From a bacterium (lineage in GTDB: Bacteria; UBP4; UBA4092; JAOAEQ01), in contig JAOAEQ010000010.1 in the NCBI GenBank assembly GCA_026416715.1, positions 36,002 to 100,001 of the forward strand: 64,000 bases of DNA, written 5' to 3'. Positions 26,987 to 35,469 of the stretch are shown piece after piece. How positions within the stretch are numbered: position 1 is the first letter of the stretch; each line of letters opens with the position of its first letter. Made by a program: the position numbers and the translations under genes. The notes below the pieces were generated by a model. It did no database searches. It was not told the origin of the DNA and saw only the letters and a program-made list of their open reading frames with translations.

Positions 26987-27016
26987 TTGACAGAACCTAG
27001 CCTATTGGTATATAAG
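26987..27016 (+). promoter_or_regulatory. Upstream promoter of the secreted-repeat gene
   Basis: TTGACA at 26987-26992, an 18-base spacer and TATAAG at 27011-27016 fit a sigma-70/A promoter. It lies about 105 bp upstream of a second, similar promoter in the same 391-bp spacer (26788-27178). That spacer is very AT-rich and holds no other gene that I can support. Confidence 0.5.
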
Positions 27017-27092
27017 TATATATGTAAACATTATCAATAATTTAACATATTTATTATTTTTCATTTTTTAAATAAAAATTCGCATTTTTTAC

Positions 27093-27121
27093 TTGACAAA
27101 CTTCTCAAGTAGAGATAAACT
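27093..27121 (+). promoter_or_regulatory. Proximal promoter of the secreted-repeat gene with overlapping inverted repeat
   Basis: TTGACA at 27093-27098, a 17-base spacer and TAAACT at 27116-27121 form a good promoter. The -35 element is part of an inverted repeat, ACTTGA (27091-27096) with TCAAGT (27105-27110), a possible operator. A strong AAAGGAAAGGAGG follows before the start codon, so high expression is plausible. Confidence 0.6.
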
Positions 27122-27178
27122 TATTTTTGTAAACATAATTTTGTTACTTTATTTTTTGAAAGGAAAGGAGGGAAGAAT

Positions 27179-28864
27179 ATGAAGAAAAGTTTATCGCTGT
27201 TAGCGATAATCGCCTTAATGGCTACCTATGCGATAGCACAGGCCCCGGTTTATATAGGTGTTCCGGATGTAAAACTCTACGCCGGAAAAAGTCTTTCATC
27301 TGCATTTGACTTGGAAGTATATAATACCAAGGACGCCGCTACCACTTGGAGCGTAGTAACCGGGACTGATGTTGCTTCAATAAGTGGCAGTAGTCCGAAC
27401 TATTATGGTCTTGTGGAAGCTTCATCCACTTGGCGTGCTGTTGCATTTAAAGGCGTCAACGAAGGTGGCGAAGGGATAGCCAATCAAGTAGTGAAATATT
27501 CTACTTACTTGGTGAAAAAACTCGGGAGAGTAGCGCTTGGTAGTCCAAGTGATTCAGCGACCGTAGATTTATCTGCTATGGTTAATGCTGCAGGAACACC
27601 GAGTTATCCTGGCAATGCGGTTTGGCCAGAATCATTTGCGGATGCGAACGCAGTAGTTGCTGAATCTGGAATCACCGCGAGTATTGATACTGGAACAAAA
27701 CTGCTCACCGTTAGTAACTCTGCTGCTCTATCAGGAAAGAAACTTGTTCGGATTGAAGCTGGTCCCTCTGCAACTATAAATCCTGCGGATTATGATAAGG
27801 GTATTCTTCAAGTATATCCGAATCTCGTGGTTAATGGAAAGTTCAATTCAGGATTATCTGATTGGACTACTCAAGTCTACGGTGACGGTACTGGTATTGG
27901 TACAGTGACGGTTGAAGCCAACTACTTAGGCAAGACCAATGTATTTAAAGTTGCCCAGACACCCGGACAAAAAGCGAAAACCACCCAGGTAATTTCGGTT
28001 ACTCCAAATCAATGGTATACAGCACGCGCGAAAGTTGCCACTGACGCAACTAATATCTAAGCTTCGAAACAGAAAATGTATCTCTACCTGATGGATTTTG
28101 CAGGTGGTTCAATTACCCGAAGCGCACATGATATCATCCAGCCAGGACAGGCTGATACAGGTTGGAACGATATGGAAATTTCGTTCTATGCGCGAACCAG
28201 TTCACTTGCAGTGCAATTTGTTAGCATTATGGCTGCTGCGTCATCAGCTGGTGCTGCATTGTATTGGGATGATATCGAAGTATTCGCCGCTCCTCCATCA
28301 GTTGACGATGCTGAGTTGACGTACGGTAATACAAAAGTTGCGGTTAACAATGGTAGTTTCGATTCTAATACGAGTGGATGGATCTACCAAATTTACGGAG
28401 ATGGTACAGGAACTGGTACTATCACTTGGGCAGCAAGCCAGAGTGGACGTTCTGGTGTACTCTCCATCAGCCAAGTTGCTGGTGAAAAGATAAAAATATC
28501 CCAGTATGGCACCGGAATGGCACAAGAATTTACGCCAGGCAAAAGTGTAAAGCTTTCTGCGTATGTTCTAACCAATGCAGCTGCTGGACAGGGTGGAAAA
28601 TACTATCTCTATGGATACTCACAATTAGCGGGTTATACTTCTACCAAGAAAAGCTTTGCCGCCATCATTCAACCTGGTGCAATTGGTTCCAGCACGTGGG
28701 AAGAAATTAAGGTCGGTGGAATACCAGTAACGCCATATAGTACTCTGCAAGTCGTAGCTATTACGCCGACTGGTAAAGCTGCTCAGACGCATTACGTAGA
28801 TGATATCACCGTAGCCATGGATAAAGACCCAATCTACTTCTGGGATAGCGCTTTATTCCCATAA
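27179..28864 (+). pseudogene. Secreted protein with two beta-sandwich repeats, interrupted by an in-frame TAA
   Basis: A signal peptide (MKKSLSLLAIIALMATYAIA) opens a secreted protein. TAA at 28058-28060 stops it at 293 residues, but the same frame continues and encodes ASKQKMYLYLMDFAGG and 270 more residues to 28864. Two repeats are recognisable. The first starts VVNGKFNSGLSDWTTQVYGDG and the second VNNGSFDSNTSGWIYQIYGDG; each ends near an IIQPG...W block. The second copy reads without a break through the position where the first is stopped. The fold resembles carbohydrate-binding modules of the CBM4/9 type; this is inference. The stop is either a recent nonsense mutation, a sequence error or read-through. 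The coding pattern on both sides is intact. A strong terminator follows. Confidence 0.7.
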
Positions 28865-28916
28865 TAGATTGGTGCAACTTTATCGAGGAACAGTCTAGAA
28901 TTTACTAGACATTGTA

Positions 28917-28946
28917 GGGGGAAACAAAATGTTTCCCCCTTTTTTA
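28917..28946 (+). terminator. Rho-independent terminator after the secreted-repeat gene
   Basis: GGGGGAAAC (28917-28925) pairs with GTTTCCCCC (28931-28939) around an AAAAT loop and is followed directly by a run of T. This is the clearest intrinsic terminator of the window. It separates the secreted-repeat gene from the YfhO-like gene 26 bp further on. Confidence 0.9.
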
Positions 28947-28971
28947 TTTTCAGAAAGTTTAGCGCAAATGT

Positions 28972-31371
28972 ATGTGGTCACGCCTTGAACGAATTAAATT
29001 GAAATTTAACCTACCCTTAATCGTAGTAATTCTTTTCTTTTTTTTCTATTTTTTTGATATTCTATTTTTGCGCGGCATGTTTTTCTCATCAGATTTACGG
29101 TCGAATGAATTTCAACTCCGTGTCTATCTTGGGCGAACGTTACACCAAGGAAAATTTCCGTTATGGGCGCCAGAATTATTTTGCGGATATCCTCTCCTCG
29201 GCGATTATATGGCAGGATTATATTATCCGATAAGTTTAATCTTTTTTTATCTTTTACCAGACATTGCGGCGTTTAATTATTTTATCCTTGTCCATTATCT
29301 TCTCATCATGATTTTCGTCTACTATTATGCTCGATTGATTGGTATTTCAAATTGGGGTGCGATGCTCAGTTCGCTCGTATTTACTTTCGGTGGACATACG
29401 ATTGTTCGTACGGCACAATCTACTCATCTGGTTGCGTTAACCGCATTTCCGATGGTGTTAACCTTGCTAGAATTATATTATCAAAAGAAAAAGCGTCTGT
29501 TTTTTATTCTGGCTGCGGTAATCAATGCGATAAGCATATTTAACGGTCATCCAAAAATAATCGGGTTTACGACCATTTTTGCCCTGATTTACCTTGTTAT
29601 ACGAGAGGGAAGCGTTAAACATATTCGAACGATATCGTATTGGAAACAAGCGGGGCTCAATATTTTAATTTTTCTCAGTATAACGATGGGGATTAGTGCA
29701 ATTCAAATGATTCCTTTCTTTGAACAACAGCAATTCTCGTATCGTGCTGGTGGAGATACCTATGAAAATGCAACCTCTGGTTCTTTCCCTTGGTCTAGAT
29801 TAATCACACTAATTTACCCCTACTATTTTGGCGGACCCTATGCCTCTCCGGAACTATCATCTATTTTTGTTGAAACCAGCATCTATATGGGAATTGTCAG
29901 TTTATTTTTAATCTTGATTGCATTGATACTGCGAAAGCAAGAATTCTATACTAAAATTTATATTTATACCCTCATCATTTCATTCATTTTAGCGCTGGGT
30001 AATAATACTCCACTTTATCGTCTTGTATATCCTATACCATTTTTTAGCCATAGCCGAGTCCCGTCGAAAATATTATTTATTACGTCATTTGCCGGCGCGA
30101 TACTTGCAGGTATTGGATTTGACAGTATTTCTACTTTTTTAACGAAACTTCGAAATACAAACCTTGCTCGGACTATCTTCCGAGAAAGCATCATCATCGG
30201 AATTCCTATGCTTATTATCTTCGGTTTAGCTATAACACATACCTATCGTTTAGAACAATTCTCATCCGGAATTTTAGGAACCGATTTTCTTTACGCGCAT
30301 ATCATTTGGCAAACCGGATTGGTTTTCATTACTATCATCCTGATTCTTGTGTGGATTACACAGAGGAAATTATCTCTCAACCTATTAAAAAGCCTTTTTA
30401 TTGGACTACTATTTATTGACCTGTTCTGGTTTAGCTCTATTCTTAAACAGGACTTAAACAAAGCAATACCTCGTGAATTGAGTCTGCAACCTCCGGCTGT
30501 GGTTGCAATTATTAAACAAGATAAATCGGAACTTTATCGCGTGTATAGTTTTTCTAATCAGCTTTATGAAGGATACGATGATATTCATGATAGTATCAGT
30601 TTATTAACACGGTTCTCAGGATTATATTATGGTATTCCAACGTTTCATCTGTATGGTCCAGCGAAAATACTCCGCTACTATGAATACCTTGGTGAAATTG
30701 AAGCACCGTGGATTAAAATGGCTGAATCGCAACGGACCGAAATGTTGTATAAGAAACTTCCGCTATTATCCGCTGCTAATGTTAAATATATTATTACGAA
30801 AATTCCTCTATCACATCCGAATTTGGAATTAGTGAACAAGGGTGGAATTAAAGTATATCGGTTAAAATCGTTCTTACCGCAAACCTATTTTGTTCCTAAC
30901 GGAGTTGCCTTGAACGATAAGCAGGATATTTTAACCTATTTAAATCGGCCTGAATTCAATCCTGCAGAAGTGGTCATATTAGAGAAATATCCGAACTCGA
31001 CCTATTTGCAACGGATAAACAATCAATCTGTGAACAATGCTACCATTCGGATTATTGATCAATCGCACCATAAAATCATTTTGGAAACGACCTCAACCGA
31101 TTCCGGTTTTCTTGTTTTAAGTCAATATTATTATCCCGGCTGGCAAGCGAAACTTGATAATGCCAAAGTACCAATTTATCAAGCGAATTATCTATTTCGT
31201 GCGATTGAACTTCCATCTGGAACACATAGGGTAACGTTTCTTTTCCGTCCAAAATCATTCCTTATAGGATGTGGTATATCTGTTGTTACTGTAATTGTTC
31301 TTATCGTTTATTTCTTCTTCTTGTTTTATAGACAGCGGAATATCTCATCAACTACTCCTTTCTTGCATTAA
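28972..31371 (+). CDS. YfhO-family multi-pass membrane protein
   Basis: The 799-residue protein has a first membrane segment at about 14-34, then the loop MFFSSDLRSNEFQLRVYLGRTLHQGKFPLWAPELFCGYPLLGD, which is characteristic of YfhO and related GT-C-like membrane proteins. Some eleven further hydrophobic segments follow, then a soluble C-terminal part with YYYPGWQAKLDN and a final membrane anchor. Family members are tied to glycosylation of wall or lipid polymers; the activity of this one is not known. No strong ribosome-binding site precedes the ATG. It heads a same-strand run with the sulfatase-like gene 38 bp downstream. Confidence 0.8.
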   Translation: MWSRLERIKLKFNLPLIVVILFFFFYFFDILFLRGMFFSSDLRSNEFQLRVYLGRTLHQGKFPLWAPELFCGYPLLGDYMAGLYYPISLIFFYLLPDIAAFNYFILVHYLLIMIFVYYYARLIGISNWGAMLSSLVFTFGGHTIVRTAQSTHLVALTAFPMVLTLLELYYQKKKRLFFILAAVINAISIFNGHPKIIGFTTIFALIYLVIREGSVKHIRTISYWKQAGLNILIFLSITMGISAIQMIPFFEQQQFSYRAGGDTYENATSGSFPWSRLITLIYPYYFGGPYASPELSSIFVETSIYMGIVSLFLILIALILRKQEFYTKIYIYTLIISFILALGNNTPLYRLVYPIPFFSHSRVPSKILFITSFAGAILAGIGFDSISTFLTKLRNTNLARTIFRESIIIGIPMLIIFGLAITHTYRLEQFSSGILGTDFLYAHIIWQTGLVFITIILILVWITQRKLSLNLLKSLFIGLLFIDLFWFSSILKQDLNKAIPRELSLQPPAVVAIIKQDKSELYRVYSFSNQLYEGYDDIHDSISLLTRFSGLYYGIPTFHLYGPAKILRYYEYLGEIEAPWIKMAESQRTEMLYKKLPLLSAANVKYIITKIPLSHPNLELVNKGGIKVYRLKSFLPQTYFVPNGVALNDKQDILTYLNRPEFNPAEVVILEKYPNSTYLQRINNQSVNNATIRIIDQSHHKIILETTSTDSGFLVLSQYYYPGWQAKLDNAKVPIYQANYLFRAIELPSGTHRVTFLFRPKSFLIGCGISVVTVIVLIVYFFFLFYRQRNISSTTPFLH

Positions 31372-31409
31372 ACTCGATAATTCGATACAATGGTAAATGA
31401 TTTTTCATA

Positions 31410-32801
31410 ATGCGTATGACCAAGAAAAGAAAATTAGTTTTTGAATTTGGTTGGGTACTAGTGCTAATTATTTTCTGCGGATGGCTTTTTTTCTTTTACC
31501 ATCGCTCCCCGCAATATAATATTCTCTTAATCACTTTGGATACTGTTCGTCCAGATTTTTTGGGATGTTACGGTAATCCGCAGGTTAAAACGCCTAATAT
31601 AGATACCTTAGCCAAACAAGGTGTATTATTTTCTACTGCAGTCTGCGAAATGCCGACAACGACACCATCGCATGCGTCTATTTTAACTTCATTATATCCG
31701 CGCGTACACGGAATTTTAACGAACGCATGGAAATTAAACGATAACATTACGACACTGCCGGAAATTCTTAAAGTAAACGGGTATACGACTGGTGGATTTG
31801 TCAGTGTTCGGCATCTTGAAAAAAAACTTGGGTTCGCCCAAGGATTTGATACCTTTGATGATAATTTTTCCGGTCTACACCGGAATGCAACCCAAGTAAC
31901 TGATGTTTCGTTACAGTGGCTCAATTCAGTTAAGAAAAAGAAATGGTTTGCTTGGATTCATTATTTTGATGCGCATAGTCCTTATGAACCGCCGGAACAG
32001 TTTGCGCAACTTTATCCTGCGGTAAATAATGGTAGTCAGATGTATGGGAGTTTCAGTCAAATTAGTGCGTTTGAAGAGAAAAAATATATCCCAACGCAAA
32101 AAGATATTGAACGAATGCAAGCGTTATACGCGGCTGAAATATCGTATGTTGATAACGAACTAGGGCGTTTATTCAATTCGTTAGATAAAATGGGGCTGCG
32201 AAAGAACACAATTATTATAGTTCTCGCTGACCATGGAGAAAGTTTTGACCACGACATATATGCCGCACACGGTCAATCGCTATACGATAGTTCAATTCGA
32301 ATTCCGTTAATCATTTCCGCACCGCAACTCTTACCAAAAGGAAAACGAATTGACTCACTCGTTCGAACCATTGATGTTATGCCAACGATTTTGGATTTCC
32401 TGCGCATAAAATCTGAAACCTTAATGCAAGGGAAAAGTCTTGTTCCAATGATTCGAAATCAACAAACACCTGGAGAACCTTATGTGGTTATCGAACGGCG
32501 ACATTTTGAAAGTAAAAAGGATTGTTTGCGACGCCATATTCCGTTCGGGGCTCGATACGCTGTCCGTTCAGCAAACTGGAAATATATCTGGAGTGAAACT
32601 GCGCCTGAAGAATTATACCATTTACAACGGGACAACCTTGAATTAATAAATATTGCCGAACAGAATCAAAACATAAAAACTGAATATTATAATTACCTGC
32701 AGAAATGGTTGCAAGAAAATAGCCGACTCCGGCAATGGGCGTATCAAAAAATTGATGCAGAAACCGCTGAACAACTTCGTAGTCTTGGGTATATACAATA
32801 G
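31410..32801 (+). CDS. Sulfatase-like alkaline-phosphatase-fold protein without the formylglycine cysteine
   Basis: The 463-residue protein has one N-terminal membrane segment (about 8-28). It then shows the sulfatase-superfamily core: LITLDTVRPDFLGCYG with a metal-binding Asp, PNIDTLAKQGVLF, and LADHGESFDHD with the second metal set. The nucleophile region reads TTTPSHASILTSLYPRVHG, where sulfatases have C/S-x-P-x-R. Cys is absent and Thr occupies that place, as in phosphoethanolamine/phosphoglycerol transferases and phosphodiesterases. A membrane-anchored phospho-transferase or hydrolase is thus as likely as a sulfatase. The tail ends LRSLGYIQ, shared with the next gene's product. It converges on the gene at 33,007. 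Confidence 0.8.
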   Translation: MRMTKKRKLVFEFGWVLVLIIFCGWLFFFYHRSPQYNILLITLDTVRPDFLGCYGNPQVKTPNIDTLAKQGVLFSTAVCEMPTTTPSHASILTSLYPRVHGILTNAWKLNDNITTLPEILKVNGYTTGGFVSVRHLEKKLGFAQGFDTFDDNFSGLHRNATQVTDVSLQWLNSVKKKKWFAWIHYFDAHSPYEPPEQFAQLYPAVNNGSQMYGSFSQISAFEEKKYIPTQKDIERMQALYAAEISYVDNELGRLFNSLDKMGLRKNTIIIVLADHGESFDHDIYAAHGQSLYDSSIRIPLIISAPQLLPKGKRIDSLVRTIDVMPTILDFLRIKSETLMQGKSLVPMIRNQQTPGEPYVVIERRHFESKKDCLRRHIPFGARYAVRSANWKYIWSETAPEELYHLQRDNLELINIAEQNQNIKTEYYNYLQKWLQENSRLRQWAYQKIDAETAEQLRSLGYIQ

Positions 32802-32904
32802 TTAAACTTCCATATAAAAATCTTTCCCTCCCAATTCAAAATTAACTCAAATTTACATTGTATCCTTAATTGCAATGATTTGAATTGTTCTTTCTAAGTT
32901 TATA

Positions 32905-32949
32905 TGGAGTTGAGTGGGTATTGCTTTGAGCAATACCCACTCAACTCCA
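32905..32949. repeat. Perfect 21-bp-stem palindrome between convergent genes
   Basis: Bases 32905-32925 and 32929-32949 are perfect inverted copies around a TTG loop. The inner core GAGTGGGTATTGCT...AGCAAT.CCCACT matches the palindrome at 13536-13564, including GGAG bases just outside it. It lies in the 205-bp space between two convergent genes. It could stop transcription from both sides, but no T-tract follows on either strand. Confidence 0.85.
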
Positions 32950-33006
32950 CTATCAGAAACCACGAAAGGAATAGATGGAGTGAGAAAAAGTGGTAAGTTT
33001 TAGGAG

Positions 33007-34893
33007 TTATTGTATATACCCGAGAGACCGGAGCCGTTCTTTAATTTCATCGTCATATTGAGTTTGGGCAGAACTAACCTGTTTTATCTTGAGCCCATCA
33101 TACGACGGTATTGTCTTCGATAAGTTGAATTGAGCTAGATATTCCGAAATAAAAGCTTCCTTTAATACTTTCCCATCCATATCATCTGCTATGGGTAATC
33201 CGGCAGCCGCCAATATGGTAGGAGTAATATCTAAAACGGTAGCAGAATAAATTCGTTCATTCTTTTTAAATTGCGGGCCGGATACAATGATAATACCCGG
33301 CGGAGCGTGGAGGTGTGTTCCAGCAAAAGGCAACGTTCCACTTGCTTCCATTCCATGGTCAGAGACGATAATAACGATCGTATGCGAATCGGTTGGTTTG
33401 AGCAATTCAGCGAGTAACTCATCCATATATTGATAATAATGCTCAATGATTTTGCTAAATTTAGCTCTATCAGATTTTAAAACATCTGGTGAAATATGAG
33501 GAAATTTTTCCGGTTCATAGGTATGCCAATACATATGCTGGATTCCGTCGAGTCCGCGAAGATATATAGCAAAAAAATCAGGTTGATATTTCTGATATAA
33601 GTATTTGCCGGCATTGAAATAGAAATCGTCTTCGATAAAATATCGTTTAAGTGGCGCTAATAAACTTGGAGCATAGGGTGCAACATTCCGTAATTGTTCA
33701 AAGGTTGCTGTATCCAACATAATGAATCGCTGAAAATCCTGAATGGTTAACTGTTCCGGCTTTCTTTCAAACCGACGAATTGTATCTTCTAAAAATGCTG
33801 GATGGATTGATTGCGGACGAAATGTATTCGTCATTTTTTCAACCAACATAAATCCATTTAAGTTGGTATCGACGGGCCATGATGGCCACCAACCAACAAT
33901 CCCTACTCGATACTTATTCTCATTTAAAATCTCCCAGATTGTTGCGGCACGAATGTCGCGAGCAGAAACTATTCTGGTTTGAACTATTTTTAATCGCGAA
34001 AAAAAGTTCCGTAGCCATCTATATCCAAGACTATCTAAATAATCATCTTGAACTAGATGTTGACTCGTATCTTCATGATAATAAATCGGGGTTCGGATGC
34101 CAGGTATGGTTAAACTCAAAAAAGAAAATATTCCGTGTTTCTGTGGTAATTTTCCCGTAGCAATTGAAGTCCAGATTAAAGGCGATATTGACGGTTTGAG
34201 CGTGGTTAGTGGTCCAGAAACACCGGACTGCATCAATTTGGCAACTTGGGGTAATTTATGTTGCTGAACCAGCGAATGTAATACTTTCCAATCCATAGCA
34301 TCAATTCCAATAAGCATAATTTTCTGTCTTTTGTTCATTCCACTTGCGGTAAAAGATACAGGGCTAGCAAATGATTGGTGGTGAGCTTTGGCTTGGAATA
34401 ATGCAGAAACACTTACGGTTACTGTTACACCAGCCAAGATAATATACAGTGTATAGATAATGATTCGTTTGAATTTTCTAGCTAATCCATTATATCGACG
34501 AATACTAACCCAACTTAAGCTCGCAATTATGCTTAACAGAAAAAGATTATAGAATAGCTTATTGAATCCATTGGGATTCCCTAAAAGATGTTCAAAAAAG
34601 GTTCGACTTGGTAGGTAAAACAATCCGGTTACGTAAATTATCTGGTGATAAAAATAATTTTTTTCTGCGGATAATTTTATCCGAAATAAATGCTGTGCAT
34701 CATATAAAATAAACTGGATAACGAATCCCAATAACACTGCTATCGCTGTATAAATCAAAATTAAATATACTGTTAATAATCCTGCATCAACTGGATGAAA
34801 CCACAAATGATTCAACCAAATTAACCAAAAACTCACATACCAACCAAAAATAATGCCGGTGGGCAACCAAATGTGCACTAGATAATTTTTCAT
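33007..34893 (-). CDS. Membrane-anchored alkaline-phosphatase-superfamily phosphodiesterase
   Basis: The protein has about 628 residues from ATG 34893 (a TTG at 34950 would add 19). Residues 1-190 hold four or five membrane segments. The catalytic domain follows, with LIGIDAMDWKVL (metal Asp), the nucleophile region SPLIWTSIATGKLPQKHGI, IVSDHGMEA and AGTHLHAPPGIIIVSG. This is the type I phosphodiesterase/nucleotide pyrophosphatase family (PF01663-like). An extracytoplasmic phosphodiesterase acting on a surface polymer or lipid is a reasonable inference. It ends in LRSLGYIQ, like the convergent sulfatase-like protein. Its own promoter would lie in the spacer after 34,893. Confidence 0.8.
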   Translation of the reverse strand: MKNYLVHIWLPTGIIFGWYVSFWLIWLNHLWFHPVDAGLLTVYLILIYTAIAVLLGFVIQFILYDAQHLFRIKLSAEKNYFYHQIIYVTGLFYLPSRTFFEHLLGNPNGFNKLFYNLFLLSIIASLSWVSIRRYNGLARKFKRIIIYTLYIILAGVTVTVSVSALFQAKAHHQSFASPVSFTASGMNKRQKIMLIGIDAMDWKVLHSLVQQHKLPQVAKLMQSGVSGPLTTLKPSISPLIWTSIATGKLPQKHGIFSFLSLTIPGIRTPIYYHEDTSQHLVQDDYLDSLGYRWLRNFFSRLKIVQTRIVSARDIRAATIWEILNENKYRVGIVGWWPSWPVDTNLNGFMLVEKMTNTFRPQSIHPAFLEDTIRRFERKPEQLTIQDFQRFIMLDTATFEQLRNVAPYAPSLLAPLKRYFIEDDFYFNAGKYLYQKYQPDFFAIYLRGLDGIQHMYWHTYEPEKFPHISPDVLKSDRAKFSKIIEHYYQYMDELLAELLKPTDSHTIVIIVSDHGMEASGTLPFAGTHLHAPPGIIIVSGPQFKKNERIYSATVLDITPTILAAAGLPIADDMDGKVLKEAFISEYLAQFNLSKTIPSYDGLKIKQVSSAQTQYDDEIKERLRSLGYIQ

Positions 34894-35469
34894 AATTAGT
34901 CGGAATTCACGATGGTTCTGACAGCCATAATCAATCAAAATTATTAACAACCTGTTTTCTATTATATATTATATCATTAGATGACTAAATGACTGGCTGA
35001 TAAATGCAAGTTTGGTATTTATGATAAAATATATGTTATAAAGATTCTCGATATTGAATTTAGTGGTTCTATATAGTCGCGGAGATTATGACTTTTGTAA
35101 TGGCGGAAACTTTCATTGCGCAGAAAAAACGAAAAATCCCTTTTAAATTCTCATACCCTGCCGTGGGTATTTTTTGATTTTTCTTAATTGCTCAACAGAA
35201 TATTACTCCGATTATCGGGATTTTAACAAGTTATTGGCACCAAAACGGAATTGAACACAGGTTGGTATAACCAAGCGAAAATTATATTCATTTTTGTATT
35301 AAATTAAACAAATGAAACGATTTCTACTGTTGCAGTACTAGTTTTACCGCTTAGTAACCTCAATAGCATAGGTTAGTATTAGAATCTTATCAAATACGCT
35401 AGATATGGATGTATGTTTGCGGCATTATAATGCCGGAGTATTGAATACATCTCTAAATAGATAACTCCA
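34894..35469. other. Spacer of about 575 bp between divergent genes
   Basis: No recognised gene is seen here. A 29-codon frame at 35088-35177 has GGAG four bases before its ATG but no other support. A 6-bp hairpin with T-tract lies at 35153-35176. The rest is AT-rich and would hold promoters for the phosphodiesterase gene (minus) and the radical SAM gene (plus). Confidence 0.5.
35153..35176 (+). terminator. Weak terminator-like hairpin
   Basis: ATACCC (35153-35158) pairs with GGGTAT (35165-35170), and TTTTTG follows. It overlaps the end of a 29-codon frame. A short leader or small RNA ending here is possible; nothing else supports it. Confidence 0.35.

Noticed and set aside
28076-28864. A separate gene starting at ATG 28076
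   Set aside because: It is in the same frame as the preceding gene, has no ribosome-binding site and begins in the middle of a beta-sandwich repeat, so I treat it as the rest of the interrupted gene.
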